Shown here: piece after piece, positions 27,473 through 35,752 of the stretch
How the letters are laid out: every line of letters begins with the position of its first letter
Position numbering within the stretch: position 1 is the first letter of the stretch
Assembly (NCBI RefSeq): GCF_002155965.1
Contig: NZ_MUMH01000018.1
Coordinates: 62,001-126,000, forward strand
Length of the DNA stretch: 64,000 nt
Source of the DNA: Allokutzneria sp. NRRL B-24872
GTDB lineage: Bacteria; Actinomycetota; Actinomycetes; Mycobacteriales; Pseudonocardiaceae
Direction of reading: 5' to 3'
The notes under the pieces: generated by a model
What the model was told of the DNA's origin: nothing
Databases searched by the model: none
The model's input: only the letters and a program-made list of their open reading frames with translations
Made by a program: the position numbers and the translations under genes

Positions 27473-27491
27473 TGACGCAATGATTGCGTCA
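27473..27491. promoter_or_regulatory. Palindrome TGACGCAA-N3-TTGCGTCA
   Basis: Perfect 8-bp arms with a 3-bp centre, 82 bp past ychF and 105 bp before the PhoX-like gene. It could be an operator or a short terminator. TGACGC also recurs just upstream at 27465. Confidence 0.4.
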
Positions 27492-27596
27492 GCGAGCTGA
27501 GTCAGGGGATTCGAAGCGTGTGGTGAGTGTTGCTCACCTCTTGTCAGGATCGATGGGGCCGGCGTGTGCCGGACGTCGAATCTGGGGAGATCGCAC

Positions 27597-28772
27597 GTGG
27601 AACGTCGAGGTTTTCTTCGGGCCGCGGTGGTGGGCGCCACCGCCGCGGCCTTTGGCGGGGCTTCGTGGCACGGGGCGCTCGCGGCGGGGGCGCAGCCCGG
27701 TCCGAGTCCGTACGGGGAGCTGCGGCGGGCCGATGCCAACGGGGTGATGCTGCCGAAGGGCTTCACCAGCAGGGTGATCGGCCGGGCCGGGCAGAAGGTG
27801 GCGGGCACCGACTACGTCTGGCCGGGGGCACCGGACGCGGGGGCGTGCTTCCGGGACGGCAGCGGGTGGATCTACGTCGCCAACAGCGAACTGCCGAAGT
27901 CGCAGGGGTTGCTCGGCGGCGTGAGCGCGATCCGGTTCCGCAGGGACGGCAGCGTCGCCGATGCCTACAACGTGCTGCACGGGACGGACACCAACTGCGC
28001 GGGCGGGGCGACGCCGTGGAACACCTGGCTCTCCTGCGAGGAGGTGCCGCGCGGTCAGGTCTACGAGACCGATCCGTGGGGGCGGAGGAAGGCGATCGTG
28101 CGGCCCGCGATGGGCACGTTCATGCACGAGGCCTGCGCGGTCGACCCGGAGCGCAAGGTCATCTACATGACCGAGGACCAGCTGGAGGGCGGTTTCTACC
28201 GCTTCATCCCCGACGCTTGGCCGAACCTGTCCTCGGGCCGGGTCGAGGTGCTGTGCGCGCCGGACGAGCTGACCTGCGGTCCTGTCGCCTGGAAACCAGT
28301 GCCCGATCCGTTCGGTGATCCGGTGGAGACCCGTTTCCAGGTGCCGGGCATGAAGAAGTTCTTCGGCGGCGAGGGCTGCTTCTACGCCAACGGCACGTGT
28401 TGGTTCACCACAGCGGGAGACAGCCGCGTGTGGACTTACGACGCCCGCAACAGCACGCTCGACCTCGCCTACAACGGTGCTGACCAGCCGCAGCAGCCGC
28501 CGGTGCTCTTCGGCGTCGACAACATCACGCGAGCGGGCAGCGGCGACCTCTACGTCGCCGAGGACGGCGGCAACATGGAGATGTGCGTCATCACGCCCAA
28601 GGGTGTGGTGGCGCCGTTCTGCCGCCTGGTGGGCCAGCACGCGAGCTCCGAGGTCACCGGGCCGACCTTCAGCCCGGACGGCACGCGGCTCTACTTCTCC
28701 TCGCAGCGGGGGCTCTCCGGCGAGGTCACCGACGGGATCACCTTCGAGGTCAAGGGGCCGTTCCGCCGCTGA
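27597..28772 (+). CDS. Tat-exported PhoX/DUF839-family protein
   Basis: A 391-residue protein. The GTG at 27597 has GGGGAG 7 nt upstream and gives the twin-Arg signal VERRGFLRAAVVGATAAAFG. The mature part is a DUF839 beta-propeller: YVWPGAPDAGACFRDGSGWI, TPWNTWLSCEEVPRGQVYE, MGTFMHEACAVDPERKVIYM, TEDQLEGGFYRFIPD, GEGCFYANGTCWFTTAGD, DNITRAGSGDLYVAEDGGN and FSPDGTRLYFSSQRG. These include the Cys-Glu-Glu and Glu-Asp-Gln segments that bind Ca/Fe in PhoX alkaline phosphatases. It is likely an exported phosphatase or related hydrolase, but no Pho box was seen. The 3' end overlaps the convergent dehydratase by 23 bp. Confidence 0.85.
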   Translation: MERRGFLRAAVVGATAAAFGGASWHGALAAGAQPGPSPYGELRRADANGVMLPKGFTSRVIGRAGQKVAGTDYVWPGAPDAGACFRDGSGWIYVANSELPKSQGLLGGVSAIRFRRDGSVADAYNVLHGTDTNCAGGATPWNTWLSCEEVPRGQVYETDPWGRRKAIVRPAMGTFMHEACAVDPERKVIYMTEDQLEGGFYRFIPDAWPNLSSGRVEVLCAPDELTCGPVAWKPVPDPFGDPVETRFQVPGMKKFFGGEGCFYANGTCWFTTAGDSRVWTYDARNSTLDLAYNGADQPQQPPVLFGVDNITRAGSGDLYVAEDGGNMEMCVITPKGVVAPFCRLVGQHASSEVTGPTFSPDGTRLYFSSQRGLSGEVTDGITFEVKGPFRR

Positions 28773-29067
28773 GACCGCCGAGCGCCTCCAGCACGCCCTC
28801 GATCTCCCCGGCCAGCGACACGTCCAGCGCGGTGACCCCGCCCTCGGAGTGCGTGGAGCACCGGAAGATCAACGTGCGCCAGCGGATGTCGATGTCCGGG
28901 TGGTGGTCGTCGTTCTCGGCGATCTCCGCCACACGGTTCACCACCCGGATCGCATCGGTGAAGCTCGCCAGCTCCGCCGTGCGGACGAGCTCCCTGCCCT
29001 GCTGGCGCCAGTGCGGAAGGGCGGAGAGCGCCTCGGTCACCTGTTCGTCGTTCAGCAGTCGGGCCAT
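28750..29067 (-). CDS. Pterin-4-alpha-carbinolamine dehydratase
   Basis: A 105-residue protein from the ATG at 29067 (MARLLNDEQVTEALS). The family motif is intact: VAEIAENDDHHPDIDIRW, with the paired His, and VTALDVSLAGEIEG near the end. The enzyme dehydrates 4a-hydroxytetrahydropterin; in bacteria without aromatic amino acid hydroxylases its role may lie in molybdopterin or folate chemistry. It is convergent with the PhoX-like gene and divergent from the TPP-riboswitch operon. Confidence 0.9.
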   Translation of the reverse strand: MARLLNDEQVTEALSALPHWRQQGRELVRTAELASFTDAIRVVNRVAEIAENDDHHPDIDIRWRTLIFRCSTHSEGGVTALDVSLAGEIEGVLEALGGLSGGTAP

Positions 29068-29123
29068 GTCCCCATGGTGGCCGCGGCTCCCGCTCGACGC
29101 GAGTCCGACGTAGGCTGGGGCCG

Positions 29124-29213
29124 CCACGGGAGCCCGGTGTAGCCGGGCTGAGAGGAGGGCCGCCAGCCCTCGACCGTACGAACCTGATCCGGGTCATGCC
29201 GGTGTAGGGAGGT
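29124..29213 (+). promoter_or_regulatory. TPP riboswitch (THI element)
   Basis: The conserved THI-box parts are readable in order: GGGAGC near 29128, the CTGAGAGG block at 29148, a variable stem, then ACGAACCTGATCCGGGTCAT (29178-29197) and GCCGGTGTAGGGAGG (29198-29212). The pyrimidine-sensing CTGAGA and the pyrophosphate-sensing ACCTGATCCGGG halves are intact. It ends about 55 nt before the thiB start, so it probably controls translation or termination of thiBPQ in response to thiamine pyrophosphate. Confidence 0.95.
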
Positions 29214-29268
29214 TGCGCGCCGCTCGCGGTGCCTCGTGGTCACGACAACGGCGACCAGGAGGGACGAA

Positions 29269-30312
29269 GTGCGGAGCAGAACACTCGGAGCGCTGATGGT
29301 GCTCGCGCTGGTCAGCGGGTGCTCGCTGACGGGCGGCGGCGAGGCGGAGACCGGCGGCGAGAAGGTCGTGCTGGTCACGCACAACTCGTTCGCGCTGCCC
29401 AAGCCGGTGCTGGACGAGTTCACCAAGAACACCGGCATCACCGTCGAGATCAGCCGCCGCGGCGACGCGGGCGAGATGACCAACCAACTGGTGCTGACCA
29501 AGGGGAACCCGCTGGCCGACGCGGTCTTCGGGATCGACTCCACCTACGCCTCGCGGGCGATCGGGCAGAACCTGCTGCAGTCCTACCGCAGCCCCGAAGC
29601 CGCCAAGGGCGCGCAGCGCTACGCGGTCGCGGGGGCGGAGGACAAGCTCAACGCGGTCGACGTCGGCGACGTGTGCCTCAACATCGACACGGGTTTCCTC
29701 GCCCAGCGCGGCATTCCGGAGCCGACTTCGCTCGCGGACCTCACCGATCCCCGCTACAAGGACCTGCTCGTGGTGCAGAACCCGGCGACCTCGTCCCCGG
29801 GGCTGGCCTTCCTGTTCGCGACCGTGGCCACCTTCGGCGAGCAGCAGTGGGCGGAGTACTGGACGAAGCTCAAGGCCAACGGCGTCAAGGTCGCCAGCGG
29901 CTGGGAGCAGAGCTACACGCAGGACTTCTCCGGCTCCTCCGGCAAGGGGCCGCGCCCGCTCGTGGTGTCCTACGCCTCCTCGCCGTCGGCCGAGGTCGGC
30001 CAGGACGGGAAGCCGCGCACGAAGGCGCTGCTCGGCGGGTGCTACCGGCAGGTCGAGTACGCGGGCGTGCTCACGGGCGCGAAGAACACCGAAGGCGCGC
30101 GCAAGGTCGTGGACTTCCTGTTGTCGGACAAGGTGCAGTCGCAGCTGGCCGAGCAGATGTTCGTCTACCCGACGCGTGAAGGCGTTGCGCTGCCCCAGTC
30201 CTGGCAGACGGCGGCGCCGTTGCCGACCAAGGCGCTTGAGCTGCCCGCGCAGCAGGTCGACCGCGACCGTGAGCGCTGGCTCGCCCTGTGGCGGTCCATC
30301 GTGCAGGGCTGA
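29269..30312 (+). CDS. thiB: Thiamine ABC transporter, substrate-binding lipoprotein
   Basis: A 347-residue protein. The GTG at 29269 has AGGAGG 6 nt upstream. The signal peptide ends in the lipobox LVSGC. The mature part (VVLVTHNSFALPKPVLDEFT, VEISRRGDAGEMTNQLVLTK, NPLADAVFGIDSTYASRA, then a GGCYRQVEYAGVLTGAKNTE hinge region) is a periplasmic-binding fold of the ThiB type, which binds thiamine and its phosphates. The TPP riboswitch directly upstream supports this substrate. First gene of thiBPQ; thiP follows after 3 bp. Confidence 0.93.
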   Translation: MRSRTLGALMVLALVSGCSLTGGGEAETGGEKVVLVTHNSFALPKPVLDEFTKNTGITVEISRRGDAGEMTNQLVLTKGNPLADAVFGIDSTYASRAIGQNLLQSYRSPEAAKGAQRYAVAGAEDKLNAVDVGDVCLNIDTGFLAQRGIPEPTSLADLTDPRYKDLLVVQNPATSSPGLAFLFATVATFGEQQWAEYWTKLKANGVKVASGWEQSYTQDFSGSSGKGPRPLVVSYASSPSAEVGQDGKPRTKALLGGCYRQVEYAGVLTGAKNTEGARKVVDFLLSDKVQSQLAEQMFVYPTREGVALPQSWQTAAPLPTKALELPAQQVDRDRERWLALWRSIVQG

Positions 30313-30315
30313 CGG

Positions 30316-31911
30316 GTGCGCGGTACGAAGATCGCTCTCGGCGTGGGAGCGGCGGTTCCGCTGCTGTTCCTCGCCGTGTTCTTCGCCTGGCCGGTCGCGG
30401 CCATCATCGGCTTGGGGCTGGGGGAGTCCGGGGTCGGCGCGGTGCTGGCGGACCCGCAGACCTGGGAGCTGGTGGCCTTCACGCTCGGCCAGGCGGCGGC
30501 GTCCACCGTGGTCGCTCTGCTGGCGGGGCTGCCCGTCGCGTACCTGCTCGCGCGCTGCGCCGTGCGCGGGCGGGGGTTCGTGCGGCTGATCGTCACGATT
30601 CCGTTCGTGCTGCCCACATTGGTGGTGGGCATGGCTTTCCGCTCGTTGCTCGGCGACAGCGGAGTGGTCGCGATCGTGCTGGCCAACGCGTTCTTCAACG
30701 TAGCGGTGGTGGCGCGGACCGTGGGCGGTCTGTGGGCGAACCTCGATCGGCGAGCTGAGGACGCGGCGCGTGCGCTGGGCGCTTCTCGTTGGCGCGCCTT
30801 CACTTCGGTGACGTTGCCCGCGCTCGCGCCCGCGATCGGCTCGGCGCTCGCGGTGGTCTTCCTTTTCTGCGCAACGAGTTTCGGCGTGGTCCTGGTGCTC
30901 GGCGGCTCGGAGTACCGGACGTTGGAGACCGAGATCTACCTGCGCACGGTGCAGTTGCTCGACCTGCCAGGAGCCGCTGCGCTCTCGCTCGTGCAGCTCG
31001 TCGCTGTGGTCGGCGCGCTGCTCGTCGGAGCCGTTGCGCGGCGCAAGCGCGAGACGGCGCTGGCACTGCGGCGAAGCGCGGAGACCGCGAGAAGGCCCGA
31101 AGGAGCTGAGCGGGTCGTGGTCGGCGCGGCGCTGACGATCGTGGCTCTCCTGTTGCTGCCGGTGTTCTCGCTGATAGTCCAGTCACTGTCCACAAGGGAC
31201 GGTTGGAGCCTGGCCGGGTACACGGCGCTCGCGGGGGACGCGGCGGCGTCGACGTTGGGGGTGTCGGGGCTGACCGCGGCGATGAACTCGTTGCGGACCG
31301 CCTTCGACGCGACCCTGCTCGCCATGTTCCTCGGAGTTCTCGCAGCGGTCGTGCTGTCCCAGTTGCGGAGACGGCGCGGCCGGCTCGCCGAGGCGATGGA
31401 CATGGCGCTGATGCTCCCGCTCGGCGTCTCCGCCGTGACGGTCGGGTTCGGCTACCTCGTCACGATGGACTCGCTGCCCGGAGATCTCCGCTCATCGCCG
31501 ATCCTGGTGCCGTTCGCGCAGGCGCTGGTGGTGATGCCGTTGATCATCCGGACGGTGTTGCCCGTGCTGCGCGCGATCGACGACCGCCTGCGCCAGGCAG
31601 CTGCGACGCTCGGGGCCTCGCCGCTGCGCGTGTGGCGCGAGGTCGACCTCCCGTTCGCGGGACGCTCGCTGCTCGCCGCCGCCGGATTCGGCTACGTGGT
31701 CGCGCTCGGCGAGTTCGGCGCGACCAGCTTCCTCGTGCGGCCGGACGCGCCGACGCTGCCGGTGGCGATCTCGCGGTTGATCTCGCGCCCTGGGGAGCTG
31801 AACGTGCAGATGGCCTACGCCTCGTGCGTGCTGCTGATGATCGTCACCGTCGCCGCTGTCGCGCTGGTCGAGCGCGTCCGCGTCGGCTCGGAAGCCCTGG
31901 GAGAGTTCTGA
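30316..31911 (+). CDS. thiP: Thiamine ABC transporter, permease
   Basis: A 531-residue integral membrane protein from the GTG at 30316 (VRGTKIALGVGAAVPLLFLA). It has about twelve hydrophobic segments in two homologous halves. Each half carries an EAA-type loop for the ATPase: DAARALGASRWRAFTSVTLP near residue 155 and QAAATLGASPLRVWREVDLP near 430. Two fused permease domains are characteristic of ThiP. It starts 3 bp after thiB and its TGA overlaps the thiQ ATG (TGATG). Confidence 0.93.
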   Translation: MRGTKIALGVGAAVPLLFLAVFFAWPVAAIIGLGLGESGVGAVLADPQTWELVAFTLGQAAASTVVALLAGLPVAYLLARCAVRGRGFVRLIVTIPFVLPTLVVGMAFRSLLGDSGVVAIVLANAFFNVAVVARTVGGLWANLDRRAEDAARALGASRWRAFTSVTLPALAPAIGSALAVVFLFCATSFGVVLVLGGSEYRTLETEIYLRTVQLLDLPGAAALSLVQLVAVVGALLVGAVARRKRETALALRRSAETARRPEGAERVVVGAALTIVALLLLPVFSLIVQSLSTRDGWSLAGYTALAGDAAASTLGVSGLTAAMNSLRTAFDATLLAMFLGVLAAVVLSQLRRRRGRLAEAMDMALMLPLGVSAVTVGFGYLVTMDSLPGDLRSSPILVPFAQALVVMPLIIRTVLPVLRAIDDRLRQAAATLGASPLRVWREVDLPFAGRSLLAAAGFGYVVALGEFGATSFLVRPDAPTLPVAISRLISRPGELNVQMAYASCVLLMIVTVAAVALVERVRVGSEALGEF

Positions 31912-32702
31912 TGGGCCTGCGGGTCAGCAACTTGAGCGTCCACTATGGACAAACCATCGCAGTGTCCGACGTGGACCTGGGGATCGCCGACGGCGAGGTG
32001 CTCGCGCTGCTCGGTCCTTCCGGCTGCGGGAAGTCGACGCTGCTGCGCGCGGTCGCAGGCCTGGAGCAGAGCAGTTCTGGCGCTGTGGCGTGGGACGACG
32101 CGGACCTGGCCGGGGTGCCGGTCCACCGGCGGGAGTTCGGCCTCGTCTTCCAGGACGGCCAACTGTTCCCGCACCGCGACGTGGCGGGCAACGTGGCGTT
32201 CGGGCTGCGCATGCGCGGCGCTGACAAGAAGGCGCAGGCGGAGCGCGTCGCGGAACTGCTCGACCTCGTCGGCCTTCCCGGATACGGCTCGCGGCGCACC
32301 ACGGAGTTGTCGGGGGGAGAGCAGCAGCGCGTGGCGTTGGCGCGTGCTCTCGCGCCGAGGCCGAAGCTGTTGCTGCTGGACGAACCGTTGTCGGCGTTGG
32401 ACCGCGCACTGCGCGAGCAGTTGGCGGCTGATCTCGCCGTGCTCCTGCGCCGGGCCGGAGCGACAGCGCTCCTGGTGACCCACGACCACGGCGAGGCGTT
32501 CGCGCTGGCCGATCGAATCGCGTTGATGCGCAAGGGAAAGATCGTGCAGACGGGCACTCCCGAAGAAGTCCGGAAGCGCCCGGCCGACGATGGTGTAGCC
32601 GCTTTCCTCGGCTACAACGGCGAATCGGCGAGCTGCCCCTGCTGCGGCTCGCCGATCCCCGACTCAGCTGTCCTTGGTCGCCATGCGGGCCACGGTCGCT
32701 GA
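31911..32702 (+). CDS. thiQ: Thiamine ABC transporter, ATP-binding protein
   Basis: A 263-residue ATPase. Walker A is GPSGCGKST near residue 40, the signature is LSGGEQQRVALARAL near 135 and Walker B is LLLLDEPLSALD near 155, with the H-loop in TALLVTHDHGEA. It powers uptake through ThiP. The extra C-terminal tail after GYNGES carries a SCPCCGSPIPDS element with three Cys, not usual for the family. This tail is encoded in the 39 bp that overlap, and are antisense to, the 3' end of the neighbouring ABC permease gene. The ATG overlaps the thiP stop. Confidence 0.92.
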   Translation: MGLRVSNLSVHYGQTIAVSDVDLGIADGEVLALLGPSGCGKSTLLRAVAGLEQSSSGAVAWDDADLAGVPVHRREFGLVFQDGQLFPHRDVAGNVAFGLRMRGADKKAQAERVAELLDLVGLPGYGSRRTTELSGGEQQRVALARALAPRPKLLLLDEPLSALDRALREQLAADLAVLLRRAGATALLVTHDHGEAFALADRIALMRKGKIVQTGTPEEVRKRPADDGVAAFLGYNGESASCPCCGSPIPDSAVLGRHAGHGR

Positions 32703-33530
32703 CAACCCGATCACGACGTAGCACAGCGCGCGCATCGCGCCCTCGGTCAGCGCCGCCGTCTCCATCGGATCGCGGATCACGTCGATCAGCGACATCCACC
32801 CGGTCGTCAGCAGCACGGGGTGCAGCCACGACAGGTTGGCGATCCCCCCGAGCACCGCGAACACGATCAGCGTGCCCATCATCACCGTGAGCACCACGAG
32901 CGGGTGGTCGGTCAGCGACGACAGCGCCAGCGCGACCGCGGCCACCGCGAACATCTGCAACCACACCCACGCGGCCGCGATGCCGACCCGCCCCAGGGCA
33001 TCCCCGAAGCTCAGCGCCGTCCCCGAGATCGACGTGAACTCCGTGGTCCCGGTGAACACCGCCCCCGAGGTGATCCCCAGCACCGCGAGCACGGCGACGG
33101 CGATCGCGGTCACCGCGGCCACGCCCGCCGTCTTCACCACGACCAGTCTGGTGCGGCCGATCGGAGCGATCAGCAGCCCGCGCAGCGTGCCGTGGCTGGA
33201 CTCACCGGCGATCGCGTCGGCCGCGGTCATCGAGATGATCATCGGCAGCAGCAACGGCATCGCCATGCTCATCGCCGCCAGCGGCAGCACCATTCCGTTG
33301 CCCAGCAACGAGGCCAGCATCGGTGGCCCGCCCACGACGGGTGAGCCGCCGATGTCCAGCGCGCTCATCAGGATGCCGAGCCCGATCGGGACGAGGGCGA
33401 GCACCCCGAAGGCCGCCAGCGTCCTCGGGCGCCGCAGCACCCACCGCAGCTCCGAGCGCAACAGCCTGCCCAGCGGTGCCTTGGGCGTCCTCTCCAGGAG
33501 ATCCGGCGAGGCGATCGATGCCGTGGTCAT
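32664..33530 (-). CDS. ABC-2-type transporter permease
   Basis: A 288-residue membrane protein with about six hydrophobic segments: LAAFGVLALVPIGLGILMSA, LPLAAMSMAMPLLLPMIISM, AAVTAIAVAVLAVLGITSGA, a helix near FAVAAVALALSSL, VLTVMMGTLIVFAVLGGIAN and a final one. The pattern LLRSELRWVLRRPRTL at the N-terminus and ADAIAGESSHGTLRGLLIAP are typical of ABC-2 exporters. Its ATG overlaps the stop of the upstream ATPase gene (33527-33530). Substrate unknown; the operon also encodes a LolA-like protein and lies divergent from a two-component system. Confidence 0.85.
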   Translation of the reverse strand: MTTASIASPDLLERTPKAPLGRLLRSELRWVLRRPRTLAAFGVLALVPIGLGILMSALDIGGSPVVGGPPMLASLLGNGMVLPLAAMSMAMPLLLPMIISMTAADAIAGESSHGTLRGLLIAPIGRTRLVVVKTAGVAAVTAIAVAVLAVLGITSGAVFTGTTEFTSISGTALSFGDALGRVGIAAAWVWLQMFAVAAVALALSSLTDHPLVVLTVMMGTLIVFAVLGGIANLSWLHPVLLTTGWMSLIDVIRDPMETAALTEGAMRALCYVVIGLSATVARMATKDS

Positions 33531-34516
33531 GACCCCTCCCGCACGTCGGCCTCCGTCAACCTGGCGAACAGCTCTTCGAGCCCGGTCCGCTCGCGTCGTG
33601 CCTCGCGCACGCCCACCCCGGCGAGCACGAGCTTCTCGATCACCTGCTGCGGCGTCACGGAGACCAGCTCCGCGCGCACACCGTCCACATCGGACTTGTA
33701 AGGAATTCTGTTGTCCCGCAACGTGTCCACTGCGAGCTGAACATCCTCGGTGGACACGGTGAGCGTTGGTGTCCCCCCGTCGAGCAGCTGGGCGAGCGAG
33801 CCCTGCGCGACCGCCGTGCCCTGGTGCAGCACGGCGACGTGGGTGCAGGTCGCCTCGACCTCGGCCAGCAGGTGCGAGGACACGACCACCGTGGTCCCCG
33901 CCTCGTGCAGCTCGGCCATGACACCGCGGATCTCCCTGGTACCCGCGGGGTCGAGCCCGTTGGTGGGCTCGTCGAGCACCACCAGCCGCCTCGGCACCAG
34001 CAGCGCGGCGGCCAGGCCGAGCCGCTGCTTCATGCCCAGCGAGTACCCCCGGTACTTCCGCGTCGCCGCGTGCCCGAGACCGACCCGCTCCAGCGCGCCG
34101 TCGACGGCCCTGGAGATCCCCTCGGTCGGCAGCAGCGGTTCGGCGGCGGCGCAGCGGCGGAGGTTCTCCCGCCCGGAGAGGAACGGGTGGAATCCGGGTC
34201 CCTCCACCAGCGCGCCCACGTGCGGCAGCGCGCGGTCCGCGCCGTCGGGCATGGGCACCCCGAGCAGCTCGACGCTGCCCGCGCTCGGCCTGGTCAGACC
34301 GAGCAGCATCCTGATCGTGGTGGTCTTGCCGGAACCGTTGGGTCCCAGCAGGCCGAGCACCGCGCCCTGCGGGACCTCGAGGTCGACGCTGTCGACCGCG
34401 ACGGTGTTTCCGTAGACCTTGCGAAGGCCGGTGGTGCGGGCCGCGAGGGCGGGGGCGGCGGACTTCGCCGCCCCCGCCGCACCGGTCGCCGCAAGCGGCT
34501 CGGTGCTCAGACTCAC
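33527..34516 (-). CDS. ABC exporter ATP-binding protein
   Basis: A 329-residue ATPase from the GTG at 34516 (VSLSTEPLAATGAAG), which overlaps the stop of the LolA-like gene. Walker A is GLLGPNGSGKTTTIRMLLG, the signature is YSLGMKQRLGLAAAL and Walker B is LVVLDEPTNGLDP, followed by VVSSHLLAEVEATCTHVAVL. This is the CcmA/DrrA-type branch with a C-terminal extension of about 90 residues (LTVSTEDVQLAVDTLRDNRI). It pairs with the permease directly downstream to form an exporter. The Ala-rich N-terminal 30 residues are unusual and may not all be translated. Confidence 0.9.
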   Translation of the reverse strand: MSLSTEPLAATGAAGAAKSAAPALAARTTGLRKVYGNTVAVDSVDLEVPQGAVLGLLGPNGSGKTTTIRMLLGLTRPSAGSVELLGVPMPDGADRALPHVGALVEGPGFHPFLSGRENLRRCAAAEPLLPTEGISRAVDGALERVGLGHAATRKYRGYSLGMKQRLGLAAALLVPRRLVVLDEPTNGLDPAGTREIRGVMAELHEAGTTVVVSSHLLAEVEATCTHVAVLHQGTAVAQGSLAQLLDGGTPTLTVSTEDVQLAVDTLRDNRIPYKSDVDGVRAELVSVTPQQVIEKLVLAGVGVREARRERTGLEELFARLTEADVREGS

Positions 34517-35622
34517 TTCACGGTGCCGATCGCCTCGATGAGCACCTGGGACGGAACGGCGCCCGCGGCGAAGCGGCCGTCCTCGGTGAGCAGGCCGGTG
34601 CCGACCTTGGTGGTGATCAGGTAGCCCTTGCCCCACGGGCCCTCGACCTTGGCGCCGAACTGCTTGATCAGGTCCATCGGGTTCTGCGGGGACTTGCCGT
34701 TCTCGTCCTTGGGCAGCTGGTCGAGCTTGGGCAGGCGCCCGGCGACGGTGGTGTCCCAGCCCTCGCCGACGACCTTGAACTGGTCGCTCTCCGGCAGCTT
34801 CGGAGCCTCACCCGGCTTGCGGTTCTTCTCGAACTCCTCGTGCCGCTTCTCGGCGTCCTTGAACTTCGCCGTGCTCTCCTCGACCTTCGAGCCCGCAGGC
34901 GGGGTGAAGGTGAACATCTTCGGGTCCTGCGCGCCGATGTCGAGCTTGGTGAAGCCGATCTGCGCGACCGGCTCGCTGGAGCCGTTGGCCAGCACGACCA
35001 CCCGCAGCGGGATGCGCTTCTCCGCGTCCACCGCGACGCGCACCTCACGCAGCAGCGTGCGCTCGGTCGGGGCGGGCGCGAGCACCAGCTCGTAGGCGTC
35101 GCGACCGGCGACGCTGGCCGTGCCGTCCACCGAGATGCTGCTGTGCGGGCGGACCACGTCGATGATCTGCTTCGCCGCGCTGGCCGGGTCGTTCAGCTCA
35201 GCGGGGCGCTCCTTGGGGGCCTGCGCCTTGTCGAAGGTGTGCTTGGTGGCGACCTTCGTGCTGGAGTCCCAGGTCCACGCGGTGGTGCCGTCGTTGACCA
35301 TGATCTTCTCGCCGCCGGTCTGGCTCGTGCTCACCCGGGCCTTGCCGGTGCCGTCGGACCAGATCTTCGCGGACACGCCGCTCAGGTCGATCGGCATGTT
35401 GGGGATGGCGGGGAGGCCGAGGTTGGCCTTGCCCTCGACGGTGCCCCCCAGCGCCGGGATCTCGTTCTGGCTGAGCACCGACTGCACCAGCTGCTCCGGG
35501 TTCACCGGCGGCAGCACGGGAGCGGCACCCGCACCGGACGGCATGGCCAGCACGGTCAGTCCGACCGCGCCTGCGAGCGCCCCGACCGCGGCAGCTGCGA
35601 CTGTGGCCTTCTTGCGATCCAT
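34513..35622 (-). CDS. Secreted LolA-like protein (RseB/LolA fold)
   Basis: A 369-residue protein. The ATG at 35622 follows GAGGAGG. A signal peptide (MDRKKATVAAAAVGALAGAV, cleavage near AGA-AP) has no lipobox Cys. The mature protein resembles actinobacterial LolA-like proteins annotated as outer-membrane lipoprotein carrier: LVQSVLSQNEIPALGGTVEG, KARVSTSQTGGEKIMVNDGT, TAWTWDSSTKVATKHTF, GRDAYELVLAP and RIPLRVVVLANGSSEPVAQI. There is no outer membrane of the E. coli kind, so it more likely binds lipids or senses envelope state, as RseB does. It is the first gene of the operon with the ABC exporter, divergent from the two-component system, and probably its target. Confidence 0.8.
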   Translation of the reverse strand: MDRKKATVAAAAVGALAGAVGLTVLAMPSGAGAAPVLPPVNPEQLVQSVLSQNEIPALGGTVEGKANLGLPAIPNMPIDLSGVSAKIWSDGTGKARVSTSQTGGEKIMVNDGTTAWTWDSSTKVATKHTFDKAQAPKERPAELNDPASAAKQIIDVVRPHSSISVDGTASVAGRDAYELVLAPAPTERTLLREVRVAVDAEKRIPLRVVVLANGSSEPVAQIGFTKLDIGAQDPKMFTFTPPAGSKVEESTAKFKDAEKRHEEFEKNRKPGEAPKLPESDQFKVVGEGWDTTVAGRLPKLDQLPKDENGKSPQNPMDLIKQFGAKVEGPWGKGYLITTKVGTGLLTEDGRFAAGAVPSQVLIEAIGTVK

Positions 35623-35679
35623 GTTCGTCTCCTCCTCGGACGGGTTTCCCTCCGTGATGACGACTGTGCAGGCCCGACG

Positions 35680-35726
35680 CTGAGATAGACCTGAGACCGC
35701 TGCCGTTCGCTGAGAGAGCACTGAGA
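35680..35726. promoter_or_regulatory. Paired CTGAGA direct repeats, probable response-regulator sites
   Basis: CTGAGA occurs at 35680, 35691, 35710 and 35721. Each pair is spaced exactly 11 bp (CTGAGA-N5-CTGAGA), as for head-to-tail OmpR-family dimers. An inverted TCTCAG follows at 35743. The sites lie between the LolA-like gene and the response regulator gene and could control both. Confidence 0.65.
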
Positions 35727-35752
35727 GGGTGAAGGCCAAGACTCTCAGCTGA

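Noticed and set aside
29101-29268. Short peptide start at 29236 upstream of thiB
   Set aside because: The GTG at 29269 has a full AGGAGG at good spacing and begins the lipoprotein signal directly.
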